A stretch of 64,000 bases of DNA from contig NZ_JGYG01000010.1 of assembly GCF_000740795.1 (NCBI RefSeq), forward strand, positions 62,001-126,000, read 5' to 3'. Numbering within the stretch: the stretch's first letter is position 1; every line of letters begins with the position of its first letter. This document shows positions 45,546 through 57,801 of this stretch, one piece after another. The position numbers were made by a program, and so were the translations under genes. The notes under the pieces were generated by a model. That model was not told the DNA's origin, made no database searches, and saw nothing but the letters and a program-made list of their open reading frames with translations. Origin of the DNA: Haematobacter massiliensis (lineage in GTDB: Bacteria > Pseudomonadota > Alphaproteobacteria > Rhodobacterales > Rhodobacteraceae).

Positions 45546-46418
45546 ATGAATAAACACTCACAATATATTGATATAAAAAACAATAATCCGGTTCTTATTG
45601 CAGGATGCACCGCTTCCGGCAAGTCGGCGCTGGCGATTGAGCTTGCGCAGAGCTTTGGCGGGATCATCGTAAATGCCGATGCGTTGCAGGTTTACGCCAA
45701 CTGGCGCGTCCTTACAGCCCGCCCGAGCGAAGCTGAGCAGGCAGGGATTCCCCACCTCCTGTACGGCCACATCGATCGCGAAGAGGAGTATTCCGTAGGC
45801 CATTGGCTGCGGGACGTGGCCCCCTTGCTGCAGGGGGAGGCGCGCCCGATCATCGTCGGTGGAACCGGATTGTATCTCACAGCACTGACGGAGGGGCTTG
45901 CGGAGATACCTCCCATCCCGGGCGACGTCCGTGAGGAGGCAGATGGCCTGCCATTGGAGACCCTGATCCGGCAACTGGACCCGGAAAGCGCTGAAAAGAT
46001 CGATTTACAGAATCGCGCAAGGGTTCAGCGGGCTTGGGAGGTTCGGCGTGCGACGGGGCGCGGCATTGCCGCTTGGCAGGCGGAGACAGGCCCGCCCCTC
46101 CTCCCGCCCGGTGCGGCAACGCTGCTTCATCTCGACGCAGAACGGGACTGGCTGGCCGAGCGGATCGACAGACGCTTCGACATGATGATCGACGCGGGGG
46201 CATTGGAGGAGGTGCGGGCGGAGCTTCCGTACTGGGATCCCGGCCGCCCGTCCTCTCGCGCGATCGGAGCCCCCGAATTGCTGGCATATCTCAAGGGAGA
46301 AATGTCCCTGGATGCCGCCAGGGAGTTGGCCAAGGCCGCGACCCGCCAATATGCCAAGCGGCAACGTACCTGGTTCCGCCGTCGGATGGGCGGTTGGCAC
46401 CGTCTCCAGCAACCGTAG
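45546..46418 (+). CDS. miaA: tRNA dimethylallyltransferase MiaA
   Basis: MiaA prenylates A37 of UNN-reading tRNAs. The 290-residue protein has the P-loop GCTASGKSA (residues 20-28), the [19 protein letters not shown] substrate segment, [15 protein letters not shown], and the C-terminal [14 protein letters not shown] arm. The first 14 codons and the leader are unusually AT-rich. No clear ribosome-binding site is seen beyond an A-rich stretch. Confidence 0.95.
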   Translation: MNKHSQYIDIKNNNPVLIAGCTASGKSALAIELAQSFGGIIVNADALQVYANWRVLTARPSEAEQAGIPHLLYGHIDREEEYSVGHWLRDVAPLLQGEARPIIVGGTGLYLTALTEGLAEIPPIPGDVREEADGLPLETLIRQLDPESAEKIDLQNRARVQRAWEVRRATGRGIAAWQAETGPPLLPPGAATLLHLDAERDWLAERIDRRFDMMIDAGALEEVRAELPYWDPGRPSSRAIGAPELLAYLKGEMSLDAARELAKAATRQYAKRQRTWFRRRMGGWHRLQQP

Positions 46419-46517
46419 CGGCGCGGCAACGCAGGACAACCTTGACGACAGTAGCATGCGAAGCCGCTTTGTATGCGGCGGGGCCGGAGTAAGATCGGTG
46501 CTACAGGAGGAGCGCCG

Positions 46518-47309
46518 ATGAACAGCCTGCCCGTGCTTCCCACTCTCCGCGTCGCCCCCATCTCCCGCATCGTTCAGGCGGGCAAGTGGCATACGGACGC
46601 CCGGCGATCATGGGGGGAGCCGGTCCTCTACTGGTTCACACGGGGTCAGGGGCGTTTGTCGGCAGGCGGCGAGATCCGGGGCTACGGGCCTCACAATGCG
46701 ATCTTTTTGCCCGCCGAAACCGTCCACGGTTTTGAAGCGCATCCCCAGGTTTTCGGCTCTGCGGTTTTTTTCGGGCGCAACCATGGCCTTCCGCTGCCAT
46801 TCGAGCCGCTGCATATCCGCGCGCGCGAGACACCCGTACAGATGGAGCTGAATCAGCTCATTGACCATCTTGCTCGCGAGCTGGATGGCCTCCGCCCGGG
46901 TCGGGAGCAGGCGGCGCAATGCTGGCTCGGCCTGATCTGCGTCTGGATGGAGCGGCAGGCGCTCCGCCAGGAGCAGAATGGTGACGATCCCGAGAAGCGG
47001 CTCGTGTCGCACTACGTGCAACTTCTGGACCGCATGCTCTATACCCGTCACGACGTGGCTGAGTTCGCGCATGATCTCGGCGTGACGCCGACGCATCTGT
47101 CACGGGCCTGCCGGGCGGCGGCGGGGCGATCCGCGCATACGCTGCTTCAGGACAGGCTGATCGTGGAAGCGCGCCGATTGCTTGCCGAACAGCATCTGCC
47201 GGTCGTAGAGGTTGCCCGGGCGCTCGGCTTCAGTTCCCCCGCCTACTTCACCCGCGCCTTTTATCAGCGCACAGGAAAATCCCCGGCGTCCTTCCGCCGG
47301 AACGGCTGA
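46518..47309 (+). CDS. AraC-family transcriptional regulator
   Basis: The 263-residue protein has a cupin-like N-terminal sensing domain (FTRGQGRLSAGGEIRGYG) and a C-terminal AraC double HTH. Recognisable parts are AEFAHDLGVTPTHLSRACR and VVEVARALGFSSPAYFTRAF. ATG at 46518 has AGGAGG seven bases upstream. A GNAT gene follows after five bases and may be co-expressed. The effector is unknown. Confidence 0.93.
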   Translation: MNSLPVLPTLRVAPISRIVQAGKWHTDARRSWGEPVLYWFTRGQGRLSAGGEIRGYGPHNAIFLPAETVHGFEAHPQVFGSAVFFGRNHGLPLPFEPLHIRARETPVQMELNQLIDHLARELDGLRPGREQAAQCWLGLICVWMERQALRQEQNGDDPEKRLVSHYVQLLDRMLYTRHDVAEFAHDLGVTPTHLSRACRAAAGRSAHTLLQDRLIVEARRLLAEQHLPVVEVARALGFSSPAYFTRAFYQRTGKSPASFRRNG

Positions 47310-47314
47310 CGACG

Positions 47315-47845
47315 ATGACAGACGATCTCCTTATCCGCCCCTCCGCGGAGAGCGACCTTTCCGCGATCCAGCGTATCTATGCCCACCACGTCCTGCATGG
47401 CGTCGCGAGCTTTGAGGAGGAGCCGCCGGACCTGACGGAGATGGCGCGGCGGCGGGAAAGTGTTCTGATGCTCGGTCTGCCGCATCTTGTGGCAGAGGGG
47501 ACGGACGGCGTGCTTGGCTACGCCTATGCCGGCACTTATCGGCCACGCCCCGCCTATCGCTACACGGTTGAAGATTCGATCTATGTCGCACCGGGTCTGG
47601 CGGGCCGGGGCGTTGGTAGCGCCCTCCTGTCCCGCCTTATCTCGGACTGTGAGAAAGGCCCGTGGCGGCAGATGATCGCGGTCATCGGCGACAGCGGGAA
47701 TGCGGGATCCATCGCGCTGCACCGGCGATTCGGTTTCACCCTCACGGGTACCTTCCACTCCATCGGGTTCAAACACGGTCGCTGGCTCGACTCGGTGCTG
47801 ATGCAGCGTCCGCTGGGGCCAGGCGACCAGACGCCGCCCGGCTGA
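47315..47845 (+). CDS. GNAT N-acetyltransferase, phosphinothricin-acetyltransferase-like
   Basis: The 176-residue protein has the start and spacing of the Pat/MddA subgroup: IRPSAESDLSAIQRIYAHHV, YAGTYRPRPAYRYTVEDSIYV, the acetyl-CoA loop GLAGRGVGSALL, and ALHRRFGFTLTGTFHSIGFK. Relatives acetylate phosphinothricin or methionine derivatives. The natural substrate here is unknown. It is probably in an operon with the AraC gene. Confidence 0.9.
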   Translation: MTDDLLIRPSAESDLSAIQRIYAHHVLHGVASFEEEPPDLTEMARRRESVLMLGLPHLVAEGTDGVLGYAYAGTYRPRPAYRYTVEDSIYVAPGLAGRGVGSALLSRLISDCEKGPWRQMIAVIGDSGNAGSIALHRRFGFTLTGTFHSIGFKHGRWLDSVLMQRPLGPGDQTPPG

Positions 47846-47850
47846 GCCTT

Positions 47851-49221
47851 TCATTCCAGCCGCAGTATCTCCGCGGGGTCGAAATCCGGGCCCGCCTCCC
47901 ACTCTGCGCCCTGGGGGGTGTCGCGAACGATGAGCCCGGCCCGCTGAAATCCATCGCGAAGCGCATCGGCGCGGGCGAAATCACGCGCCTTCCGGGCGGC
48001 CGCCCGCTCCAGGAGCAACGCATCAATCCGCGCCGAGACTTCCGCGCCGACCTCACGCTGCGTCCAGTCGTGCTTATCCTCAAGGAGACCCATCAGCGCG
48101 GCCGAAGCCTTCAGCCCCGCCGCATCACCTGCGGTCGCCAATCCGTGCAGCACTGCGATCGCGCCCGCCGTGTTCAGATCGTCTCCGAGCGCCGCCAGCA
48201 ATTCTGGCGCCGGTTCCGCCGCAGCGGTCACCCCCCGCGTCAGCGTACGCCAGCGCGACAGGGTCGCCCGCGCCTGCTCCGCCTTCTCCGCCGTCCAGTC
48301 CATCGGCTTGCCGTAATGGGTTCCGAGGTAGACGAAACGGATCACTTCGCCGGGCCAGCCCTGTTCCAGAAGGTCGCGCACCGTGAAGAAGTTGCCGAGG
48401 GATTTCGACATCTTCTTGCCTTCCACCTGAAGCATCTCGTTGTGAAGCCAGTAACGCGCAAAGCTACCCTCCGGATGGGCACAGCAGCTCTGGGCGATCT
48501 CGTTCTCATGATGCGGAAACTGAAGGTCGATCCCGCCGCCATGAATGTCGAAGCTCGCTCCCAGCAACTCAAAGCTCATCGCGGAGCATTCGATATGCCA
48601 GCCGGGACGCCCGCGACCCCAGGGGCTGTCCCAGCCGGGCAGATCCGACGTCGAGGGCTTCCAGAGCACGAAATCCATCGGATCGCGTTTATAGGGCGCC
48701 ACTTCCACACGCGCACCGGCGATCATGTCATCCACAGACCGGCCCGAGAGGCGCCCATATTCCGCAAAGCTTCGCACATCGAACAACACATGGCCTTCCG
48801 CCTCGTAGGCGTGTCCACGTGCAATGAGCGAGCCGATCATGGCGATCATGGAACCGATATGCTCCGTCGCACGCGGCTCCGCCGTCGGGCGGAGCGCGCC
48901 AAGGGCGTCCATGTCCGCGTGATACCAGGCGATCGTCTCTTCGGTGATGCGCCCGATCGGGACGCCTTCCGCCTGGGCGCGTGCATTGATCTTGTCGTCC
49001 ACGTCGGTGAAGTTGCGGACATAGGTGACGTGGTCCAGGCCATAGACATGCCGCAGCAGCCGGAAAAGCGTGTCGAACACCACGACCGGCCGTCCATTGC
49101 CCAGATGGGCGCGGTCATAGACGGTCGGTCCGCAGACATACATCCGCACATCTTCGGGATCGAGCGGCGCAAAAACCTCGCGCCGCCGGGTCAGGGTGTT
49201 ATGCAGCGAAATCTCGACCAT
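47851..49221 (-). CDS. cysS: Cysteinyl-tRNA synthetase
   Basis: CysRS charges tRNA-Cys. The 456-residue class I enzyme has the first zinc ligand in [11 protein letters not shown], the HIGH-equivalent [25 protein letters not shown], and the KKMSKSLGN motif. Start ATG at 49221 has GGAGG upstream; an in-frame GTG lies one codon earlier. The stop lies six bases from the opposing GNAT stop. Confidence 0.98.
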   Translation of the reverse strand: MVEISLHNTLTRRREVFAPLDPEDVRMYVCGPTVYDRAHLGNGRPVVVFDTLFRLLRHVYGLDHVTYVRNFTDVDDKINARAQAEGVPIGRITEETIAWYHADMDALGALRPTAEPRATEHIGSMIAMIGSLIARGHAYEAEGHVLFDVRSFAEYGRLSGRSVDDMIAGARVEVAPYKRDPMDFVLWKPSTSDLPGWDSPWGRGRPGWHIECSAMSFELLGASFDIHGGGIDLQFPHHENEIAQSCCAHPEGSFARYWLHNEMLQVEGKKMSKSLGNFFTVRDLLEQGWPGEVIRFVYLGTHYGKPMDWTAEKAEQARATLSRWRTLTRGVTAAAEPAPELLAALGDDLNTAGAIAVLHGLATAGDAAGLKASAALMGLLEDKHDWTQREVGAEVSARIDALLLERAAARKARDFARADALRDGFQRAGLIVRDTPQGAEWEAGPDFDPAEILRLE

Positions 49222-49308
49222 CACATCCTCCAGCGTCGCGCGCAGTTAGCCGGATTTCGTTGACGATGCAAACCGGCCGCCTGCCATGCCCGCAATGCCT
49301 GGATGCTC

Positions 49309-51585
49309 TCAGGCCACGGGCTCCAGGTCTGGCTCCTTGACGGGCTGGCGGCCGACCTCCGCGCTCACCGCTTCGGTCAGCTGGGCAAGGGAGAAGGGCT
49401 TCGGCAGGAAGGTGGAGTTCGGCATTCGGGCACGGATTTCGCCGAACGACTCTTCGGCGTAACCGGAGACGAAGATCACCCGCATGTCAGGTCGCTGCTG
49501 CATGGCCCGGGCGACCCATGTAGGCCCGTCGATGCCCGGCATGATGACATCGCTCACGATCACGTCGATGCGCAAATCCGGCTCCGACGTCAGGGCCAGT
49601 GCTGCGTCTCCGCTGTCCGCTTCCAGCACGGTAAAACCCTTCAGCCGGAGGGCACGGGCGGCAAAGGCGCGGACGGGTGCCTCATCCTCCACCAGCAGCA
49701 CGACCCCCCCGACCTGGGCCGCCGGAGACTTGGAAGGCTCCGGCTTGGGCTCCACGCGCAGGGCGGCAATGTGAACGGGGAAATAAAGGGTGAACGTCGT
49801 CCCTTCACCCACGACCGAGTCCACGAAGATGAAAGCGCCTGACTGTTTCACGATGCCGTAAACGGTGGAAAGACCAAGACCCGTCCCCTCCCCCGGCCGC
49901 TTCGTGGTGAAGAATGGCTCGAAAATCTTCGACAGAATTTCGGGCGGGATACCGCTTCCTTCATCGCGCACCCGGATCACGGAGTAATCGCCCGCCGGGA
50001 CGCTCGCGCGGTCTCGTGACAGGGGGGCGTTCAGCCGGAGGGCTTCCGTTTCCACCCAGATATTGCCGGATCCGCCGATCGCGTCGCGGGCATTGACGAC
50101 GAGGTTCATCATCACCTGCTCAAGCTGTCGCCTGTCAGCCCGTACAAGGCGGAGCGCATCGTCATTGCGGAAGATCACGCGCACCCGCTCCCCCACCAGA
50201 CGGTTCAGCAGATGCATGGCGTCGGCGAGCACGGCGCGCAGGTCCAGCACCTCGGCCTGAAGAGTCTGCTTGCGCGAATAGGCGAGCAACTGTCGCACGA
50301 GCCCCGCCGCACGATCAGAGTTCTGCCTTATCTGCTCGAGATCGGCGAACTCCGGATCACCGGGCCGGTGTCGCAGAAGGAGGAGATCGCAATGCCCGGA
50401 AATCGCAGTCAGCAGGTTGTTGAAATCATGCGCCACCCCACCGGCAAGTTGACCGATCGCCTGCATCTTCTGGCTCTGGATGAACTGGGACTGGAGGTTC
50501 TGATGCTCGGTTGCATCGTTCAGCACCGCGATCAGCCGCATGCGGCCGCCGTTCCGTACACGGCGCAGCACGATCTGCACATAAAACTCGCGACTGGCGC
50601 GGGAGGCACGCAGGATCTCGGGCTTGTTGAGCGTCCGCCCCGCCATGGCATCGGCGATCCAGTCACTCACCGGGCGACCCAGCCCTTCCACCAGATCGTG
50701 GAGCCGCGTCTCCCCGTCTGGAGGGCACAGTATCTCCCGAGCGGCGCGGTTGGCGGAGACCACCCTTCCGTCGGGCGCGAGTTCCAGCAACGCGACCGGC
50801 AGATCCTCCGCGGAGCCATTGGCCGTGCAGGCAGGCTCCTCCATGGGGAGCAGCACCATCCGGCGATCCCCCGCGGTGGGCAGATCATGGACCAGAACGG
50901 CAAGCGGCCCCCGCGTCGTGATGAGCCGCGCTTCCTCTCCATTGCGGGGCGGTGTGGCGAACATGTCGGTGATCCGCGATGGACGCAGCCCCAGAAGATC
51001 CCGAAGGGTCGGACTGACATGCAGCACGCGACCGTCGGATGCCAGAGTACAGGCGGGGAGCGGCAGGGCATCGGCAAGCCCGTCAGTCCAGCGCCACAAC
51101 GTCAGTCCGGCGTCCAGAGGAAGCGCCGTAAGGCGGAGCGTCCCGCGCGCGGTCGGGTAATCCGCGTGCCCCCCAGCGGCAAGCCGTGCCCAAGCCTTCC
51201 CCGGCTCAAGCAGCAGCGAATGGAGCAACTCCGCGAGCGTGTCGCCTGGGCCGGCTGCGGTGTTCCGTGCGAGAATCCGGCCTCTGTCGTCGGCGATCGC
51301 AGCTGGCCCGGCTTCCATCTCCGGGAGTCGCGCGAGCAGCCGGCGCCGCTGGTTTTTCTGAAGCAGCCGAACCCCGGTCGCCGCGGCAAATATCAATGCC
51401 ACAAGGCCAAGGGCGCAACCCACCGCATGAAGAATGCCGGGCCTTGTGTGGACCACCTCACCCGCTGCCCAGGCCAGCAATCCGAAGATTGCCAGCAGAC
51501 CTGTCTGCCAGAACCCCGTCCGCTCCATGATCCCGATACGTTGCCCCGACACCGTCACCCCCTGCCGCCACATGTCTTTGGACAC
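49309..51585 (-). CDS. cckA: Cell-cycle hybrid histidine kinase CckA
   Basis: CckA is the bifunctional kinase/phosphatase that controls CtrA through ChpT. The 758-residue protein has two membrane spans (about residues 26-43 and 51-72) and two PAS-like domains (about 170-250 and 260-360). His386 lies in [16 protein letters not shown], the ATPase has [19 protein letters not shown], and a C-terminal receiver has Asp679 in [11 protein letters not shown]. The start is uncertain: GTG 51585, ATG 51573 or ATG 51528. The CtrA box just upstream favours the last. Confidence 0.93.
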   Translation of the reverse strand: MSKDMWRQGVTVSGQRIGIMERTGFWQTGLLAIFGLLAWAAGEVVHTRPGILHAVGCALGLVALIFAAATGVRLLQKNQRRRLLARLPEMEAGPAAIADDRGRILARNTAAGPGDTLAELLHSLLLEPGKAWARLAAGGHADYPTARGTLRLTALPLDAGLTLWRWTDGLADALPLPACTLASDGRVLHVSPTLRDLLGLRPSRITDMFATPPRNGEEARLITTRGPLAVLVHDLPTAGDRRMVLLPMEEPACTANGSAEDLPVALLELAPDGRVVSANRAAREILCPPDGETRLHDLVEGLGRPVSDWIADAMAGRTLNKPEILRASRASREFYVQIVLRRVRNGGRMRLIAVLNDATEHQNLQSQFIQSQKMQAIGQLAGGVAHDFNNLLTAISGHCDLLLLRHRPGDPEFADLEQIRQNSDRAAGLVRQLLAYSRKQTLQAEVLDLRAVLADAMHLLNRLVGERVRVIFRNDDALRLVRADRRQLEQVMMNLVVNARDAIGGSGNIWVETEALRLNAPLSRDRASVPAGDYSVIRVRDEGSGIPPEILSKIFEPFFTTKRPGEGTGLGLSTVYGIVKQSGAFIFVDSVVGEGTTFTLYFPVHIAALRVEPKPEPSKSPAAQVGGVVLLVEDEAPVRAFAARALRLKGFTVLEADSGDAALALTSEPDLRIDVIVSDVIMPGIDGPTWVARAMQQRPDMRVIFVSGYAEESFGEIRARMPNSTFLPKPFSLAQLTEAVSAEVGRQPVKEPDLEPVA

Positions 51586-51594
51586 CGACGAGGG

Positions 51595-51609
51595 TTAAGA
51601 TCCGGTTAA
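51595..51609 (-). promoter_or_regulatory. CtrA-binding box upstream of cckA
   Basis: This is a perfect TTAA-GATCCGG-TTAA, the palindromic CtrA consensus. It lies in the 39-base gap between the rsmB stop and the longest cckA frame. If it overlaps the -35 region, transcription would start near 51560 and translation at ATG 51528. Confidence 0.6.
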
Positions 51610-51624
51610 TCGCGGATTGTTCAA

Positions 51625-52780
51625 CTATAGCTTGTGTCGCAGCACGGCGAGGTAGAATCCATCGCCTCCGTCCAGCGGAGTGAAGCGATGCTCCTCCGCC
51701 AGATGCCAGCCAGAATTCTCGGCCATGAACCGCCTGATCTGGCCAGCATTCTCCTGCCCGAGCAGGGAGCAGGTCGCATAGGCCAGCGCGCCTCCCGGAG
51801 CGACGAGCGGTGCGGCGCGGCGCAGGATGGCGGCCTGTGTCTGCTCCAGCCGCTCCAGCATGTCTGCCGTCAGCCGCCATTTCCCCTCCGGCGCGCGTCG
51901 CCAGCTTCCCGAACCGGAGCAGGGAACATCGGTCAGGACAAGGTCAAAGGGAGCGGCGCGTTCGACCGCCTGCAACTGGGCGATGCGGACGCCCGCCCGC
52001 TCCGCCCGTGCGGGGAGGTCTCGCATCCGCCCGGGGTTCGCATCATGGGCGAAGACCTCAGCCCCGCGCGCCGCGAGCGCCAGCGACTTGCCACCGCCAC
52101 CGGCGCAGTAGTCGAGGACACGGCCACCCTGCGGCAGCGCCTCCACCACGGCCTGAGATGCCGCATCCTGCAACTCGACCAGACCGTCACGATAGGCGGC
52201 GGAACCAGATACGGCACGGGCACGCGCCGTGACTTCGAGCGCGGTTGCGGCCAGCGGCGAGGGTCGTGTCTCTATCCCCTCCTCCGCCAGCGTGCGCGCG
52301 GCCTCATCCCGTGTCGTACGGGCAAGGTTGGCGCGCAGGAACACCGGCGCCCGATGACGCAGCGTCGCCATCACGGGGGGCGAAATCGTCGCCGAGGCTG
52401 GCCTTCAGATCGGGAACCAGCCAGTCGGGTGTGTCCAGCCGAACGGCCTCCGGCGCGATATCCAGAGGCTGCCCTTCGTCATCCGCGGTCACCGGAGCGG
52501 GCGCGTGGCCCTCGCCCGTGAACACCGTCGAAGGGTCGAACTCCCCGGCACGAAGGGCCCCCAGCATGAGCGCGCGCCCGTCCTCGCCGCCGCCCAGCCA
52601 ACCGAAGGATCGCCGGCAGCGGAGGGCATCGAACACATAATCCCGGACCGCCGCCCGATCTCCCGAACCGGCATAGCGGCTGCGGCGTGCCCAGTTGGTA
52701 AGCGCGCGCTCTGCCGCGTCGCCTGCGCGGATCTCATCCAGTACCGCGATGGCGGCGGCAATTCGGGCGGCGGGCGTCAC
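51625..52780 (-). pseudogene. rsmB: 16S rRNA m5C967 methyltransferase RsmB, split by a frameshift
   Basis: The N-terminal half (from GTG at 52780) carries the NusB-like RNA-binding region through the WLVPDLKASLGDDFAP segment. The frame then breaks in a run of six G on the + strand (52375-52380). Five would lead straight into VMATLRHRAPVFLRANLA. The C-terminal half has the SAM motif VLDYCAGGGGKSLALA and catalytic cysteines in TDVPCSGSG and ATCSLL. Both halves look well conserved, so a homopolymer error or a very recent mutation is likely. It starts two bases after the guaB stop. Confidence 0.9.
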
Positions 52781-52782
52781 GA

Positions 52783-56127
<3,345 letters not shown>

Positions 56128-56260
56128 CGCTCTGCCACGGTCAGGCCCGGACGCCGCAACGTCCCTCCCGGGTCCGCGCAATGGTAGCCGAGGCGGGGTG
56201 GCGATCTGTCGCCTTCCCAGGCTTCCCGCCCGTGCCCAGGGCAGAGCATTTCCGGCCTTC

Positions 56261-56297
56261 CAAAAGCGAACGACCGCCGGTTTCCCGGCGGTCGTTC
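56261..56297 (-). terminator. Rho-independent terminator of rpmJ
   Basis: A perfect 13-bp stem (GAACGACCGCCGG with CCGGCGGTCGTTC) has a 4-base loop. On the - strand it is followed by GCTTTTGG. It begins 24 bases after the rpmJ stop. Confidence 0.8.
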
Positions 56298-56320
56298 ATG
56301 ATCTTCCTGTGGCTCCCGCC

Positions 56321-56446
56321 TCAGCCCTGACGGGCCTTGTAGCGGCGCTGCGTCTTGTTGATCACGTAGACGCGGCCTTTACGGCGCACGATCTGGCAAT
56401 CGCGGTGACGCTGCTTGAGCGAGCGGAGCGAGTTGCGGACCTTCAT
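56321..56446 (-). CDS. rpmJ: 50S ribosomal protein L36
   Basis: The 41-residue product ([20 protein letters not shown] followed by [21 protein letters not shown] in the last half) is the longer L36 form, with the zinc ligands reduced to one Cys. The ATG at 56446 is the family start. It is the last clear chromosomal gene before the prophage junction. Confidence 0.96.
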   Translation of the reverse strand: MKVRNSLRSLKQRHRDCQIVRRKGRVYVINKTQRRYKARQG

Positions 56447-56511
56447 CGGTCGTCTCCCATTCGCGGCGCGGCGTGCGCCTTGAAACAGATTGCCCATATG
56501 GGCGGTGAAAA

Positions 56512-56562
56512 TGGTGGGCGCGACAGGGATCGAACCTGTGACCACTACGATGTCAACGTAGG
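56512..56562 (-). other. Prophage attachment site: 3' part of tRNA-Val(GAC)
   Basis: On the - strand these bases form a tRNA 3' part: the anticodon arm CTACG-TTGACAT-CGTAG (anticodon GAC), a 5-base variable loop, a complete T arm (ACAGG/CCTGT with GTTCGATCC), the acceptor strand CGCGCCC, discriminator A and encoded CCA. The expected D arm and GGGCGCG acceptor strand are missing on the other side, where phage-type DNA begins. This is the structure left when a phage integrates into the 3' half of a tRNA gene. Confidence 0.85.
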
Positions 56563-56661
56563 TAGCCCCCGCCAACGCGGCCCTTTAACAAGGGATTCTC
56601 GCCAATGTAAAGGGGGGTGTTCTGTGTTTATCCTACGTTCTGAACCCGAAATTGGTTCAGT

Positions 56662-56683
56662 GAACCTGTGAGCACTACGTCAA
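56662..56683 (-). repeat. Degenerate second copy of the tRNA-Val fragment
   Basis: On the - strand this reads TTGACGTAGTGCTCACAGG followed by TTC. It matches the anticodon-to-T-arm part of the tRNA fragment with a 3-base deletion and one mismatch. It overlaps the stop of the Rz1-like gene and lies beside a 7-bp hairpin (56640-56660). It may be an older att remnant or part of the phage att region. Confidence 0.55.
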
Positions 56684-56913
56684 AATTGCGAGAAGGTCGC
56701 AGCCAACCCCTCATGCCGCGACCGGCAGGTCACCAGCGCGGCCCGGTCCCTGCCCCAGAGCACCTCGACCTCACGATCTGAGAGCGCCCGATCCGGCAGG
56801 ATCACCGGCCTGTCGCACGGCACCAGCAGCGAGGGCGGGGCGTCAGCGGATGGCGTTGAGACGGCGCACCCTGCCAGCAGGGAGAGCGGCAGGAGCAGTA
56901 ACAGGTTCCGCAT
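56680..56913 (-). CDS. Rz1-like outer-membrane spanin lipoprotein
   Basis: The 77-residue product is a lipoprotein. Its MRNLLLLLPLSLLAGC signal ends in a lipobox with Cys16, and the mature part is short and Pro-containing. It starts inside the 3' end of the Rz-like gene in another frame, the classic nested Rz/Rz1 layout. Together they fuse inner and outer membranes at lysis. ATG at 56913 has GGAGG nine bases upstream; the ATG at 56922 directly abuts that site. Confidence 0.8.
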   Translation of the reverse strand: MRNLLLLLPLSLLAGCAVSTPSADAPPSLLVPCDRPVILPDRALSDREVEVLWGRDRAALVTCRSRHEGLAATFSQF

Positions 56914-57133
56914 TGGCGGCATCCTCCAATTCGCGTTGCAGTGCGGTCAGGGCGGCTTCTGCACGCAGACGGCTGGCCTCAGCCGCATCGGCCCTCGCGC
57001 GGGCTTCCTGAGCGGCTTGGGCGGCGGCTGCGGCCTCGCGAGCGATCAGGCTACCACGGACCCACCACGCGGAGCCTGCTCCGGCGCTGAAGGACAGCAC
57101 AGCGATAGCAGCAGCGGCGTACAAGCGGCTCAC
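56843..57133 (-). CDS. Rz-like inner-membrane spanin
   Basis: The 96-residue protein has an N-terminal membrane anchor (residues about 5-27) followed by an Ala/Glu/Arg-rich coiled coil (about 33-75), as expected for an i-spanin. Its start overlaps the lysozyme stop as ATGA, and its 3' end overlaps the Rz1-like gene by 71 bases. I assign it by architecture and position, not by close similarity. Confidence 0.8.
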   Translation of the reverse strand: MSRLYAAAAIAVLSFSAGAGSAWWVRGSLIAREAAAAAQAAQEARARADAAEASRLRAEAALTALQRELEDAANAEPVTAPAALPAGRVRRLNAIR

Positions 57134-57792
57134 GAACGAGCCTTGCGGATCAGCAGGTAGACCCCGGTTAGGGCTGCCAGCACCATCACAGCGGCGAGGG
57201 CATACTGCACTGGCCCCTCACCAGCAGCCAAACCGGCGAGGCCCGTGAGCATACCTCCGCCAGCGGCAAGTGTCTCCGGCTTCGTGAGGGATACGCTGAG
57301 CGGAGGCTTGGCAGCAGCGACTCCACGAGATGCCACGAAACCCCCGCGTGCCCACAGGCCTGCTTCAGCGGCACGCCGGTTTGCCAGCCCCTCCATGCGC
57401 TTGCCGTCGTTGTAGACCCATTTGGCCAGCTCGCCCGGAACCGCCTCATAGTCACCCTTGTTCAGCTTCTTGAGCAATGTGGACTTCGCGAAATTTCCCT
57501 CGCCAACATTGAACACGAAGCTTACCAGCGCACCGGCCTGATTATCGGTGAGCGGCACCGTCACGTGACGAGCAATGGCGTCCAGCGCTTCCTGCGCATC
57601 ATGACGGAGCGCGGCATCTGCCTGGGCCTCCGTGATTGTCTGCCCCTTATAGACCCTCAAGAACGCATCCGAGGTATGGCCGTAACCGATAGTCCATGGC
57701 TGGCCGTCCTTGGATCCGGGGTCCGGATAGGCAGTCAGTTTCAAACCCTCCCACCGTTTCAGGTGGTGGAGCGTTTCTTCCGTAATTTCCAT
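57130..57792 (-). CDS. Phage lysozyme (endolysin, GH24) with C-terminal membrane anchor
   Basis: The 220-residue protein has the T4-lysozyme-type catalytic pattern RWEGLKLTAYPD (Glu15, Asp24) and WTIGYGHT, followed by DNQAGALVSFVFNVG. After the roughly 150-residue enzyme comes a Gly/Ala-rich linker and one clear membrane span (VQYALAAVMVLAALTGVYLLI) ending in basic residues. Such a tail is unusual for a soluble endolysin and suggests membrane tethering or a holin-like contribution. Confidence 0.92.
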   Translation of the reverse strand: MEITEETLHHLKRWEGLKLTAYPDPGSKDGQPWTIGYGHTSDAFLRVYKGQTITEAQADAALRHDAQEALDAIARHVTVPLTDNQAGALVSFVFNVGEGNFAKSTLLKKLNKGDYEAVPGELAKWVYNDGKRMEGLANRRAAEAGLWARGGFVASRGVAAAKPPLSVSLTKPETLAAGGGMLTGLAGLAAGEGPVQYALAAVMVLAALTGVYLLIRKARS

Positions 57793-57801
57793 GATGACCT
57801 C

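Noticed and set aside
56512-56600. A complete tRNA-Val gene
   Set aside because: The 5' acceptor strand and D arm cannot be found. GGGCCGCG upstream is only a chance resemblance, since the distance is too short and there is no D-arm sequence.
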